Positions 34,259 to 43,417 of a DNA stretch of 64,000 nt are shown here, piece after piece. The notes beneath the pieces are model-generated. The model ran no database searches and was not told the origin of the DNA. It saw only the letters and a list, made by a program, of their open reading frames with translations. Position 1 is the stretch's first letter. Each line of letters opens with the position of its first letter. The stretch is from Halohasta litorea (GTDB taxonomy: Archaea; Halobacteriota; Halobacteria; Halobacteriales; Haloferacaceae): contig NZ_JANHDJ010000005.1 in assembly GCF_024494645.1 (NCBI RefSeq), forward strand, positions 62,001 through 126,000. The letters run 5' to 3'. Both the position numbers and the translations under genes were made by a program.

Positions 34259-36325
34259 TCACGAATACACCGGCTGTTCCTGTTCGAACAGGGCTTCGAG
34301 CAGCTTCCGTTCTCCGGCCCGAAGATGCTGGAGGAACGTCGGTCCGGCGATGCCGAGCCGGTCGGCGATCGCCTCGCCGGTGTTGTCCCGCGGCCACGAG
34401 AAAAAGCCCGCGTGGTAGGCCGCCTGGAGCGTCTCGTGTTGGCGGTCGGTGAGGGTTTCTTCGAGCTGTTCACGGAACCCCTGTGGGGTGTCGGCGGTCG
34501 AATCGAGCTGGCGTTTGGCCCGCAGCTCCGCCGCGGTGAACGTCGACTCGAACAGTTCGGCCAGCGTCCGCACGTCGGTCGTATCCGGGACGGTCATCGA
34601 GACCGTGCCACGTCCCTCGGCGGCGCGGAACTCCGTGAGCGAGACACCCTGGTCGGCGATACAGTCGATCACCGGGCTACCGTCGGTCGTCAGCGTGGCC
34701 ACGAAGCAGTCCTCCCGTTCGACCAGGACGGTCGGTTCGTCGATCCCCATCCGCTCGGCCTCCTGGATGAAATCGGTCGGGTCGGCCTCCTCGACGAAGA
34801 CGAACTGCCGGAGCCGTCCGTCCGACCGCGTGCTCAGGCTCTCGATAGAGAGCGTACAGTCGGCGGCCGTCGAGAGCTCGACGAGATGGTCCCGCTGGCA
34901 GTCGATCTCGAAGACGACCTCGGTGTCGGCATCGCCGACGAGCGCGCGGCGCTGTTCGGCCGTCCGCAGCGCATAGCCGATGGTTTCGCCGAGTTCGGCC
35001 AGCACGTCCTGTTCCCGGTGGCCGACAGCGGCGCTGTCGGCGGCATACACGATCAACACGTCGTAGAGGATCTCGTTGTGCGTGATCGGCACCAGCACCG
35101 ACGTCCCGCCGTCGGCCTCCGTCTCGGGATCGGTCACGTATCTGAGGCTCGTCTCGGAGTCGGTCTTGTCGGGTGTTTCGACGGCCACCTGTCGGCGATC
35201 GATGACTGTTTCGAGCGTCTCGGCGCTGTAGCGGTCGGCCAACGAGATCGGCGAGTCGACGGTGACGTTGGCCCCGAGTCCGGCTTTCGCCCGCGGGGTG
35301 AGCCGGTCGGTTTCGAGATCGTACTCGCCGATCCAGGTGTAGGCGTAGCGATCCTCGCCGACGAGCCGCTCGCAGACCAGCCGCTCGATCTCCCGCTGGG
35401 AGCTCACGCTCGTGATCGCCCGGTTGACCGACCGGATTACCTCGTTTGTCTGTCGCAGCGAGGCCAACTCCGTGCGCTGGCGTTCGAGTTCGCGTTTCCG
35501 CTCGTCGAGCAGGGCGGCCTGTTCGAGCCGGGTCAGCGCGCTTTCGGCGTTGGTCGCGACGATCAGGATACCGTCCCGCAGGTAGTCGACCATCGCGTCG
35601 GTCCCGGCGGTTCGGCCGACCAACACGCCGTGGTTCCCCAGCGAGATCCAACAGCTAACGGTGTCGAGGCCGGGGACCGTCCCCGGCTCGACGACGACCG
35701 GCTCGTCGGTTGCAAGTGCGGTCGCCATCGGGTCGGCGGTCGGCAGCTCGGTTCGGAGGCTCCCGTCGAGCCCACTGTGGGCGACGACCGAGCGGCCGTC
35801 CGACCGGGCTTCGATAACCGCGGCGTCCTCGAAGCCCAGCGTCTCACAGGTGAGATCGATCGCCGCTTCGTAGACTGCGGTGGGTGAGGTCGCTCGAATA
35901 AACCGGTTGGCGTCGGTCGCCAGCGCCTCGTTGGTCTTCTCCCGGCGCATCTGTTCGACGGCGTTCCGCACCCGGTTGGCCAGCAGATCCGGCTGCTCGA
36001 TCGCCGTCGATTTCTCCATATACTCGGTGGCACCCTTTTGGAGGGCCTCGCTGGCGATCTCGCCGCCACCGTGGCCCGTCAGCAACAGGATTGGCAGCTC
36101 CGGCCGCTGCTGTGACACCTCCGTCAGCAGTTCTATCCCGTCCATCGTCGGCATCCGGTAGTCGGTTATCAGACAGTCGAGATCGTCGTGGAGCTGCTCT
36201 GGGACCTGCCGTGGCCGCGATTCGGTTTCGAACCGGAGCTCCGAGACCGCTTCACATCGATTGGTAATCACATCAAGAGATTGGGGATCGTCGTCGACGT
36301 AGAGCACCCGGATCGACCGAGACAT
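34259..36325 (-). CDS. Response-regulator/GAF/bacterioopsin-activator (HTH_10) protein
   Basis: 688 residues. Residues ~1-120 are a receiver domain with YVDDDPQ, the phospho-acceptor in ITDYRMP and the conserved lysine in YMEKS. Two GAF-like domains follow (~140-270 and ~300-455), then the Bat-type sensor, and a C-terminal HTH_10 from ~620 (LTDRQHETLQAAYHAGFFSWPRDNTGEAIADRLGIAGPTF). It is a sensing transcription factor like Bat, which activates bacterio-opsin, but targets are unknown. No histidine kinase is adjacent. A TATA box is not obvious upstream, though the region is AT-rich. Confidence 0.85.
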   Translation of the reverse strand: MSRSIRVLYVDDDPQSLDVITNRCEAVSELRFETESRPRQVPEQLHDDLDCLITDYRMPTMDGIELLTEVSQQRPELPILLLTGHGGGEIASEALQKGATEYMEKSTAIEQPDLLANRVRNAVEQMRREKTNEALATDANRFIRATSPTAVYEAAIDLTCETLGFEDAAVIEARSDGRSVVAHSGLDGSLRTELPTADPMATALATDEPVVVEPGTVPGLDTVSCWISLGNHGVLVGRTAGTDAMVDYLRDGILIVATNAESALTRLEQAALLDERKRELERQRTELASLRQTNEVIRSVNRAITSVSSQREIERLVCERLVGEDRYAYTWIGEYDLETDRLTPRAKAGLGANVTVDSPISLADRYSAETLETVIDRRQVAVETPDKTDSETSLRYVTDPETEADGGTSVLVPITHNEILYDVLIVYAADSAAVGHREQDVLAELGETIGYALRTAEQRRALVGDADTEVVFEIDCQRDHLVELSTAADCTLSIESLSTRSDGRLRQFVFVEEADPTDFIQEAERMGIDEPTVLVEREDCFVATLTTDGSPVIDCIADQGVSLTEFRAAEGRGTVSMTVPDTTDVRTLAELFESTFTAAELRAKRQLDSTADTPQGFREQLEETLTDRQHETLQAAYHAGFFSWPRDNTGEAIADRLGIAGPTFLQHLRAGERKLLEALFEQEQPVYS

Positions 36326-36401
36326 GACCCCTATTTAAGGCCGGTGCTACTTAATGTTCTGTATTATTTATAATCAGAGTTGACAGGAAGTTACGCGTCG
36401 C

Positions 36402-36836
36402 TTATTCGACGAACCGGTCGCTAACGTCGTCGTCGGGGATCATACACTGGTCCTTCTTGCCGAACCAGTCGTATCGATTCTCGGCGACGAAGTCGTAGAT
36501 CCGGTCACGGAGGCCACGGGGAAGCAGTCGACCCAACGACAGTAGCCGGTAGACGCCGCCGAGGTGTTCGCCGACGCGGATCGCCGCGTCGGATTTGGTG
36601 TAGGCCATGCCGTCGTCGACGAGGACGACCGTTTCGAGATCGTCGGTCGACAGTCCCGCGGACTCCTGGACCCTTTCGCCGAGATCGGACTGTAGCGGCG
36701 CGAACCTGATCGTCCCCTCGGGATCGCGCGGGATGATGAACTGGATCGCGCCGTTACAGAGGTTACAGACCCCATCGAACAGCAGGATCGGATGGTCGTC
36801 GCTCTTGTCGATCGGTGATTTTTCAGCAGTCGTCAT
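36402..36836 (-). CDS. DCC-family (DUF393) thiol-disulfide oxidoreductase
   Basis: 144 residues. LLFDGVCNLCNGAIQFI is the DxxCxxC motif of DUF393, and RFAPLQSDLGERV, SDAAIRVGEHLGG and GLRDRIYDFVAENRY are the other conserved blocks. It is predicted to be a cytosolic thioredoxin-like protein. Monocistronic, upstream of ArcS's 3' end. Confidence 0.9.
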   Translation of the reverse strand: MTTAEKSPIDKSDDHPILLFDGVCNLCNGAIQFIIPRDPEGTIRFAPLQSDLGERVQESAGLSTDDLETVVLVDDGMAYTKSDAAIRVGEHLGGVYRLLSLGRLLPRGLRDRIYDFVAENRYDWFGKKDQCMIPDDDVSDRFVE

Positions 36837-36912
36837 CGGTGGCTCCTGTCATATGCGGTAGGCTGTCTGTGGGTTACGTTGGGACTGAGATTATAAAGGC
36901 CTGTTCGGTCGA

Positions 36913-38670
36913 CTACCGCTCTCTGACGTGTCGGACCTGGCTGGCGACCCCACGCGTCGACTCGACCATCTCGAAGCCGCTCATCTCGGCACGACCGATA
37001 CCGAAGGCCTTCGGTCCCCGAATCACGACCTCGTCGCCCGGCCGGATCGACTCGCTGGCGTCGACGACACCTGGCGCGAGCACACTGCCGTGGGGGACGA
37101 AGCCGTCGATCTCGACGACCTTCGTGGGCGCATCGCTGTCGACCCAGCGATCGGCCCCCGTCAGCGTCATCGCCAACATCCCGTACTGCGGGACCATCGT
37201 CGCCAGCTGCTCGCCGTCGTTGTCGCGGACCTGGAGTTTGGGATACCGGCCCGTCGTCCGGATTTCGATATCGCCGAACAGTTGGTCGCCCGCATCGGGA
37301 CCGAACTGGTAGTCGGCGATGGCTTTGACCGTGTTGTGTTCGCGTTCGCGTTTGCCGTATTTGAGTTCACCATCGAGGGCCGCCGCGAGGTTCCCCAGCG
37401 AATCGGTCGCGGTGGGATGGCCGTCGACCGTGTACTCGAACTCCAGCGGCGAGTCAGTGTCGACGCGCTCGACGATATCGCGGTAGCCATGCTCGGGGAC
37501 GTGGGCGATCACCCGCGAGTAGTCATTGCGGTCGAGATAGCGCCGGAGGACGGCCGCGACGAACTCCTTTTCGTCTTCAGACCAGCGGCCCGTGACGACC
37601 GAATCGTAGTGTTGGGCCGGGTAGGTCAGTTCGAGTTCCTGCGGAACGACGCCGATGGGCGAGGTCATCGAGACGGTGTGGCCCCGGTAGGCGATCACGT
37701 CGTGGAACTGGCCGTGGCTCTGGGAGTCGCTGTAGGGTTTCCGGGCCGAGCAGGGCACGAGCACCAGTGGGTTGTCGAACCGATTCGTGTAGCGGCTGGT
37801 CACGCGATCGGCAAAGCGCTGGATCTCCACTCGACGGAGCGAATCGCTGGTGGCTGCGGCGAGTTCGTTGTTTCTGACTACTGGGGTCCGGGTTTCGAGA
37901 TAGCTGTACTGGCTGTCGAACTCCCGGAAGGCGGCGGTCAGCCAGTTGTCGTGGCGGGCTTGGCCCTCGATGTAATCGCGGAGCCGACCGGCCCGAATCC
38001 GTTCTCTGACACGCCGGAGTTCGGCGCGCAGGGCGTTGACGTTGTGGTCGATACAGTCGGCCTGGCCGAACTCCTCGCGCGGCTGTTGGCAGGCCGGACA
38101 GGCACAGGGGAGTTCATCGAGGTCCTCCAGGAACGCCTCGCCGTCATTCGTGAGATACATTCCCTGGCTGCCCTTTACTTTCGCCAGTTTGGCGTCGACC
38201 CCATCGACGCCCGCATACACCAGCGTGGCAACGTTGACCGGCGTGGCAACCCCCGAAAGGACGAACGCGGTGTCGGCCGGAAGCGCGTCCTTCGCGCGAA
38301 CGATCGCGTTTTTAAGGCCTTCGCCGTGGCCGACGAAGCCCGCGGCGTCGCTCAGAATGTAGGCATCGGCGCCGAGCTCGTGGGGAGATTCGGAGGAGAC
38401 GACTGCAGCGGACGGGAAGTCGACGTCGGTGGCCTCGGTCGCAAACGCATCGCGGACCTCCTCGCGCGTCCCGGCGGGCAGCGAGCGGTGCGGGAGGATC
38501 GTCAGCCGGTCGTCGTCGCCCTCGGGCAGCGGCTGGTCGGCGGTCCACTGGCTCCCGCTGTCGGCCAGTACGTCGTCGAGCAGTGCCGGAGTCCGAACCG
38601 GCGTCGAAAGCCGCAGTTCGCCGAGCCGGGCCGCCCCGTCCCGGTCGAGAACCTCGAAATACTCAGTCAT
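36913..38670 (-). CDS. arcS: Archaeosine synthase subunit ArcS (TGT-related, PUA domain)
   Basis: 585 residues from ATG 38670. The N-terminal third is a degenerate TGT barrel; PCACPACQQP is the zinc site. The ArcS-specific PCSARKPYSDSQSH is at ~304-317. A PUA domain occupies ~510-585 (VVEIDGFVPHGSVLAPGVVDA and VIRGPKAFGIGRAEM). ArcS adds lysine to preQ0 in tRNA; RaSEA (32667) finishes the reaction. The C-terminus ends in a basic-acidic tail. Confidence 0.93.
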   Translation of the reverse strand: MTEYFEVLDRDGAARLGELRLSTPVRTPALLDDVLADSGSQWTADQPLPEGDDDRLTILPHRSLPAGTREEVRDAFATEATDVDFPSAAVVSSESPHELGADAYILSDAAGFVGHGEGLKNAIVRAKDALPADTAFVLSGVATPVNVATLVYAGVDGVDAKLAKVKGSQGMYLTNDGEAFLEDLDELPCACPACQQPREEFGQADCIDHNVNALRAELRRVRERIRAGRLRDYIEGQARHDNWLTAAFREFDSQYSYLETRTPVVRNNELAAATSDSLRRVEIQRFADRVTSRYTNRFDNPLVLVPCSARKPYSDSQSHGQFHDVIAYRGHTVSMTSPIGVVPQELELTYPAQHYDSVVTGRWSEDEKEFVAAVLRRYLDRNDYSRVIAHVPEHGYRDIVERVDTDSPLEFEYTVDGHPTATDSLGNLAAALDGELKYGKREREHNTVKAIADYQFGPDAGDQLFGDIEIRTTGRYPKLQVRDNDGEQLATMVPQYGMLAMTLTGADRWVDSDAPTKVVEIDGFVPHGSVLAPGVVDASESIRPGDEVVIRGPKAFGIGRAEMSGFEMVESTRGVASQVRHVRER

Positions 38671-38761
38671 ACCCACTCTGGGCAGGCGAGGGTCAACTAT
38701 CTTGCTTTCTGTCGGCCGCCTCAACCCTGAGGCTTTTCGAGCCGCCGCCCGAACTCTCGGT

Positions 38762-39223
38762 ATGGAGCCGACTGGTGCGTGGGACCGCGAGCGAACCGAG
38801 GCGTTCCTACACAGCGAGACGATCCCCCTCCGGTTGTCCTGTCACACGCGGGCCGATGCCCTGTGGATGCTCTCGCTATGGTACCGCTACCGCGACGGGG
38901 CGCTGTGGTGTGCAACCAGTGCCGAGGCCGATGTCGTCGACTACCTCGCGGGCGACGACCGGGTGGCCTTCGAGATCTCGACCAACCAGCCACCTTATAA
39001 AGGAGTCAGAGGGAACGGGACGGCGAGCATCGAGCCGGATTCCGACAAGAGCCTTTTAAAAGAGCTGCTCGACCGCTATCTCGGTGGCACCGACTCGCCG
39101 CTCGCCGACCGACTGCTCTCGCCGGATCGCGAGGAAGTCCGGATTCGGATCGAGCCGAGTCGCGTCTACACGTGGGATTTCAGTGAGCGAATGGCCAGCT
39201 CGGTCCCGGAGGACCCCCGATAG
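38762..39223 (+). CDS. Pyridoxamine 5'-phosphate oxidase-family protein
   Basis: 153 residues from ATG 38762. SCHTRADALWMLSLWYRYRDGALWCATSAEADVVDYL is the FMN-binding barrel opening of the family; residues ~70-90 (VAFEISTNQPPYKGVRGNG) and ~125-140 follow its pattern. These small flavin- or heme-binding proteins reduce various substrates. The specific reaction is unknown. Divergent from arcS with a 91-base gap. Confidence 0.75.
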   Translation: MEPTGAWDRERTEAFLHSETIPLRLSCHTRADALWMLSLWYRYRDGALWCATSAEADVVDYLAGDDRVAFEISTNQPPYKGVRGNGTASIEPDSDKSLLKELLDRYLGGTDSPLADRLLSPDREEVRIRIEPSRVYTWDFSERMASSVPEDPR

Positions 39224-39288
39224 CAGCCGGCTATTCGGGACGGTCGACTCCTTCGGTCTATTTGAAAGACAGTAGCCACAGCCTACAG

Positions 39289-40143
39289 TTAGTTACTGAT
39301 ACCTTCTGTTTGGTTGTCGAGAAACAGCCTGAGCTCTCTTCGGTAGGCGTCGGTTTGGTCCTCGACGACCCAGTGATTGGCAGGATCGAGGCCGACGAGT
39401 TCGGCATCCGGTATGTCGGATTCGAGCCGTTCGGCATACGAGATCGGCTGGAACTCGTCGTCGGCACCCCAGAGCAACAGTGTGGTGGCCTCGATCTCGC
39501 TGGGGTCGACCTCGGTCGTATGGCTGGTGTTGGTCCCGATCGCGTTCCGCGACAGCGAGATGAGTCCCTCCTCGGAGTTCCACGGGGCTTTCATCCCCTC
39601 GATGAACGCGTCGTCGGCCTCGCCGACGACACCCTCGCGGAACATCTCGTCGAGCATCTCCTGGAGATCGTCGACGCTCATCGACTCGACGGTCGATGGG
39701 AGTCCGAGGTCGACGATCGTCTCGATCGGCCACGAGTCGTAACAGACAGCGTTCGACAACACGAGGCTGTCGACGGCCTCCGGCTCGTGGACCGCATACC
39801 GAAGGCCGACGCCGCCGCCGAGGTCGTGGCCGACGAACGTTACCGGACCTACGTCGAGTTGATCGAGCAGGCCGCTAATCATCGCCTCCTGAGCGCGGAT
39901 CGACCGATCGAAACCATCGTGTTGGGCGGAGTTTCCATAGCCAATCATATCGGGGACGATCACCCGATACTCGCCGGTCAGCGCGGTCGCCACCTCACGC
40001 CACAGAAACGAGGAGGTCGGAATACCGTGGCAGAAGACGACTGGCTCGCCCTCGCCTGCGTCGTAGTAGGCCACATCGAGATCGTGTCCGTCGACAGCGA
40101 CGGTAGCCGACTCCTGTTCAGTCGACCATGTGTCGTACTCCAT
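39289..40143 (-). CDS. Alpha/beta hydrolase (haloalkane dehalogenase/epoxide hydrolase type)
   Basis: 284 residues. VVFCHGIPTSSFLWREV holds the oxyanion hole; the nucleophile elbow is GHDLGG, so the nucleophile is Asp, as in haloalkane dehalogenases and epoxide hydrolases, not Ser. The late LLWGADDEFQPISYAERL and DPANHWVVEDQ carry the catalytic acid and histidine. The substrate cannot be predicted. A 9-pair inverted repeat lies 38 bases upstream of its start. Confidence 0.85.
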   Translation of the reverse strand: MEYDTWSTEQESATVAVDGHDLDVAYYDAGEGEPVVFCHGIPTSSFLWREVATALTGEYRVIVPDMIGYGNSAQHDGFDRSIRAQEAMISGLLDQLDVGPVTFVGHDLGGGVGLRYAVHEPEAVDSLVLSNAVCYDSWPIETIVDLGLPSTVESMSVDDLQEMLDEMFREGVVGEADDAFIEGMKAPWNSEEGLISLSRNAIGTNTSHTTEVDPSEIEATTLLLWGADDEFQPISYAERLESDIPDAELVGLDPANHWVVEDQTDAYRRELRLFLDNQTEGISN

Positions 40144-40180
40144 ACACGGTATCGGCCCGTGGTTCGGGTAGCCGTTTTTG

Positions 40181-40203
40181 CGGAGTAGTTGTCGACTACT
40201 CCG
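40181..40203. promoter_or_regulatory. Inverted repeat upstream of the hydrolase gene
   Basis: CGGAGTAGT (40181-40189) and ACTACTCCG (40195-40203) form a perfect 9-base palindrome around TGTCG, ending 38 bases before the start at 40143. A looser copy (AGTAG...CTACT) lies at 40265-40281. It is positioned as an operator for the hydrolase gene. Confidence 0.5.
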
Positions 40204-40427
40204 TTGGGTTCTGGTCTCTCGAGTGAGGCCACAAAACAGCCAGTGGATCGGGTGCTCTCGGTTGAGTAGCCACCGACTACTGGTGGTTCCTCAGTGTTAC
40301 ATTGGAACGGACACGACCCAGCGAACGGCCGAACACACGGCGAGTTCGTGGCCGAAGACGCACCGACGTCGATCCCTGGGGCGCGCAGATCATCGACGAG
40401 CCCGCAGTCGCCGACTGACTGGTGGGC

Positions 40428-41078
40428 TCAGAGATCGAGCCGGTGTATCAGCCGCGCTTCGGCCTTCTGTAGGTGCTCGGCCGCCGTGCCGGGCGCACAG
40501 CCCACCTCCTCGGCGACCGCCCGAACCCCGACCTCGCGGGGCACGTCGTAGTAGCCCAGCCGACGGGCTGCACGCAGCAGCTCACGCTGGCGATCAGTGA
40601 GTACCGTGACAGTGGCGTCACTTCCAGCGTACTCGCCGATCCGGTCGACAGTTATCTCGATCCCGGTCGGAACGCTCTCGATCGCGGCCTGTAGCTCGGC
40701 CGACTCGCCCACAACAGTGAACCGAAGCGAGCAGTCCATCCGATATTCGACCGGCGGAAGGACGAGTAGATTTCGCTCCGTGTAGCTATTGAGCAGCGCT
40801 TTCCACGGCAACGGTGCACGATCACGGACGTAGACGTAGAACGCCCGGTCGTCGATGGCCGCCACCTCGAAGTCTACAACGCTGGCCAGCGTCTCCAGTT
40901 TCGCTCCATACGCCGCCGGATCGCCGACGACGTGGAAGACGAAGACGGTCTCGCCGTCCGCCGAGTGGTTCCAGTGAACGAGGTGATACTGTTCGAAGGC
41001 GTCGTGGCGGGCAACCAACCGGTGGAGCGGATGGACGGTCGAGTGGTCGAACTGCACCGTCAGCCGGAGCGACTTCAT
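40428..41078 (-). CDS. Bat-type HTH_10 transcriptional regulator
   Basis: 216 residues. Residues ~1-150 form the small sensor half found in short Bat-like proteins, and the C-terminus has LTDRQRELLRAARRLGYYDVPREVGVRAVAEEVGCAPGTAAEHLQKAEARL, the HTH_10 signature. A TATA box (41101-41109) 23 bases upstream gives a leaderless transcript. It is divergent from the FAD monooxygenase, the likely target. Confidence 0.85.
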   Translation of the reverse strand: MKSLRLTVQFDHSTVHPLHRLVARHDAFEQYHLVHWNHSADGETVFVFHVVGDPAAYGAKLETLASVVDFEVAAIDDRAFYVYVRDRAPLPWKALLNSYTERNLLVLPPVEYRMDCSLRFTVVGESAELQAAIESVPTGIEITVDRIGEYAGSDATVTVLTDRQRELLRAARRLGYYDVPREVGVRAVAEEVGCAPGTAAEHLQKAEARLIHRLDL

Positions 41079-41100
41079 CGCGTGGTAGTTACCGGCTATA

Positions 41101-41109
41101 ATATAAATG
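41101..41109 (-). promoter_or_regulatory. TATA box of the HTH_10 regulator
   Basis: Read on the minus strand as CATTTATAT, 23 bases before the start at 41078. It is the only AT-rich patch in the 86-base divergent gap and may also bear on the plus-strand monooxygenase, whose start is 56 bases away. Confidence 0.55.
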
Positions 41110-41164
41110 ACCTAGCGTGTGATGCAGTATCGGCTTCGGTACGCAGTGGTATCTGCCGACTACA

Positions 41165-42328
41165 ATGAGCACGGAGGTCGCAATTATCGGTGGGGGAATC
41201 TGCGGACTGACGACTGCGATCGCCCTCGAAAACCGGGGGTTCGAGCCGACAGTCTACGAGTCGACCGACACCTACCGCCCAGTCGGTGCGGGCATCCTGC
41301 TGCAGACGAACGCGCTGTCGGTGCTCGATTCGATCAGTCTCGCAGCCCGAATCGAAGCCAGTGGTGCCGAAATCGACGCGGTACCGTTTCTGTCTCCGGG
41401 CGGCTCGCGACTCTTCGGCTTCGATCTGGCGTTCGAACGCGACCGATTCGGCCACGGGTTCGTCGCGATCCACCGCGCGAAGCTCCAGGAGCTGCTGCTC
41501 GACGAACTGGAGACGACCGTTCAAACGGGGATGGAATGTGTTTCGGTAACTGAGCCCGAAACGCCAACGGTGGCGTTCAGTGACGGGTCGACCGTGTCGC
41601 CGGACTGTGTGATCGGGGCCGACGGAATCGGGTCGGCTGTCCGGGCGGAGATCTGCCCCACAGCCGAGCCTCGACCGGCGGACTGCATCGCCTACCGCGG
41701 CCTCGCGCCTGCGGCCGACCTGCCCGGCGGGACTGACCCGGGGTTCGAGGTGTGGGGCGAGGGGAGTTTCGTCGGCTGCTCGCCGCTGGGCGACGGCCGG
41801 GTCTACTGGTATGCCACGGCGACCGGGCCCGTGGCTCCCGACGGCACGGCCGTCGACCGGAAATCGGCTCTCAGACAACGGTTCGATGCGTATCCGGAGC
41901 CGGTCCCGCAGTTGCTCGCCTCGACAGCAGCCGACGGGATCATCGTCACACCGCTTGCGGATATGGCCCCGCTCGGCCGGTGGTCGACCGGGGCCGTGAC
42001 GCTCGCTGGCGATGCAGCCCATGCGATGCTACCGTTCGTTGGACAGGGGGCAGCCCAGGGGATCGAGGATGCGGCCGTCCTCGCAGCCGTGCTCGATGCA
42101 CACGAGACACCAGCGGCTGCCTTCAAACAGTACGAGCAGTGTCGGAAGTCACGCGCCGAAGGGTTCGTCGCAGCCTCCCGGCGGTTGGGTCGGCTCGCGG
42201 CGGTCGATTCCGCGGTCGGCTGGCGGCTCCGAAACCTCGGAATACGGCTTCTCCCCGGCAAACTGAGTCGGCGGCTGCGTCGACAGCAGGCGATGCCGAG
42301 CCGATATCAACCGGCTTCCGATCGGTAG
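41165..42328 (+). CDS. FAD-dependent monooxygenase (salicylate hydroxylase-like)
   Basis: 387 residues. VAIIGGGICGLTTAIAL is the FAD-binding GxGxxG; CVIGADGIGSAVR is the DG motif; VTLAGDAAHAMLPFVGQGAAQGIEDAAVLA is the GD motif binding ribityl. This is group A flavin monooxygenase. Such enzymes hydroxylate aromatic or polyene substrates. It is convergent with the channel gene, and its expression is probably under the divergent HTH_10 regulator. Confidence 0.88.
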   Translation: MSTEVAIIGGGICGLTTAIALENRGFEPTVYESTDTYRPVGAGILLQTNALSVLDSISLAARIEASGAEIDAVPFLSPGGSRLFGFDLAFERDRFGHGFVAIHRAKLQELLLDELETTVQTGMECVSVTEPETPTVAFSDGSTVSPDCVIGADGIGSAVRAEICPTAEPRPADCIAYRGLAPAADLPGGTDPGFEVWGEGSFVGCSPLGDGRVYWYATATGPVAPDGTAVDRKSALRQRFDAYPEPVPQLLASTAADGIIVTPLADMAPLGRWSTGAVTLAGDAAHAMLPFVGQGAAQGIEDAAVLAAVLDAHETPAAAFKQYEQCRKSRAEGFVAASRRLGRLAAVDSAVGWRLRNLGIRLLPGKLSRRLRRQQAMPSRYQPASDR

Positions 42329-42349
42329 TGAGTGGCTACCCGAGGACAG

Positions 42350-43396
42350 TCAGGCCTCAGTACGATCCGCCTCGGAGGCGGGCCACTGTCGCAGATCGTC
42401 TTCGACGAGTCCGAGCAGCGCGCGCCGACGGTCGGCCATCTCGGCGAGTGATCCGTCGAATGCTTCCTCGGAGACCGTCGGAATCCCGGCCTCGCGGAGC
42501 GAGTCGAGGTTCGGTGGCGGTGGGGTCCTGTCGGCAGGTTGGATGAACGCACTGCGGAGGAGTTCGAGGTAGTTGTCGACGCTGGCTCGTGCGTTCGTTG
42601 TGATCGGCTCGCTGGGGCGATCGTGGTCGGCGACACCGAACCGGAGGAGTGTCAACACGTCATCGAGGATAGCGATCGCCACGACGGGCGCGTGTTCGGC
42701 CTCGGTGGTGTGGAAGTAGTGAAGCAGTGGGTAGGCCCTGTGGTTCGCAACGAGCCTGTTGAGCTGTGCTGTACTGGCCGAAAGCGGGAGTTCGAGCCCC
42801 GCGAACGCCTCGCCAGTCCACCCTTGGCGAACGATCGACGAACCTTGCGGCCCGAGTCCCGTGATGCCGTTCGCAAACGCCCGTTTCTGTGTCACCGCAT
42901 CCAGCACAGAAAGGACATAGGAGACGCTCAGCGTCACGAACAGCATCCCGCTGGCCGTCGTCATTGTCGTGGCGAGCTGCCAGCGGCCGTCACGCGGAAC
43001 GATGTCGCCGATACCCAGCGTAAACAGGGTATAGCCGACGAAGTACATCCGGTCGATCCACGAAACCGGCCCTCTACCGACAGTGTCGATGAGCGAGGAG
43101 GCGCTACCGGCAAAAACGAGCGTCCAGCCAGCCCAGAGCAACACGATCCACACCGAAAGCGTCAATATGAGGATCACCGGCCCCGAGAGACTTCGTACCC
43201 GTGGATAGTGGCCGACAGTAGTTCGCATCCCGGCCCACGTGCCAGCCATCAGCCAGGCGGTCAGTGGGCCAGCACCCCCTTCGACCCAGAGGGTCGTCCA
43301 GAGGAGATCGACGACGGTGATACCGAGCACGACGATGCCGATGGCCACATAGACGGTTCGCATCACGCCGAAACTCACCGTCCAGTCGGAAAGCAT
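42350..43396 (-). CDS. Ion-channel-like membrane protein with K+ filter variant
   Basis: 348 residues. Four helices in the first ~190 residues: VYVAIGIVVLGITVVDL, then the segment around VILILTLSVWIVLL, then a pore loop with TLFTLGIGDIVPRDG (filter TLGIGD instead of TVGYGD) and a final helix after TMTTASGML. The C-terminal half is soluble and helical. It resembles two-TM potassium channel proteins in a divergent family. The TxGxGD core is preserved but ion selectivity is unproven. It follows tgtA by 21 bases and is probably co-transcribed. Confidence 0.75.
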   Translation of the reverse strand: MLSDWTVSFGVMRTVYVAIGIVVLGITVVDLLWTTLWVEGGAGPLTAWLMAGTWAGMRTTVGHYPRVRSLSGPVILILTLSVWIVLLWAGWTLVFAGSASSLIDTVGRGPVSWIDRMYFVGYTLFTLGIGDIVPRDGRWQLATTMTTASGMLFVTLSVSYVLSVLDAVTQKRAFANGITGLGPQGSSIVRQGWTGEAFAGLELPLSASTAQLNRLVANHRAYPLLHYFHTTEAEHAPVVAIAILDDVLTLLRFGVADHDRPSEPITTNARASVDNYLELLRSAFIQPADRTPPPPNLDSLREAGIPTVSEEAFDGSLAEMADRRRALLGLVEDDLRQWPASEADRTEA

Positions 43397-43417
43397 TCGT
43401 TGCCGATTCCGATTAGG

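Noticed and set aside
34325..35887. A 520-codon open frame on the plus strand
   Set aside because: Antisense to the Bat-like regulator.
36928..38730. A 600-codon open frame on the plus strand
   Set aside because: Antisense to arcS.
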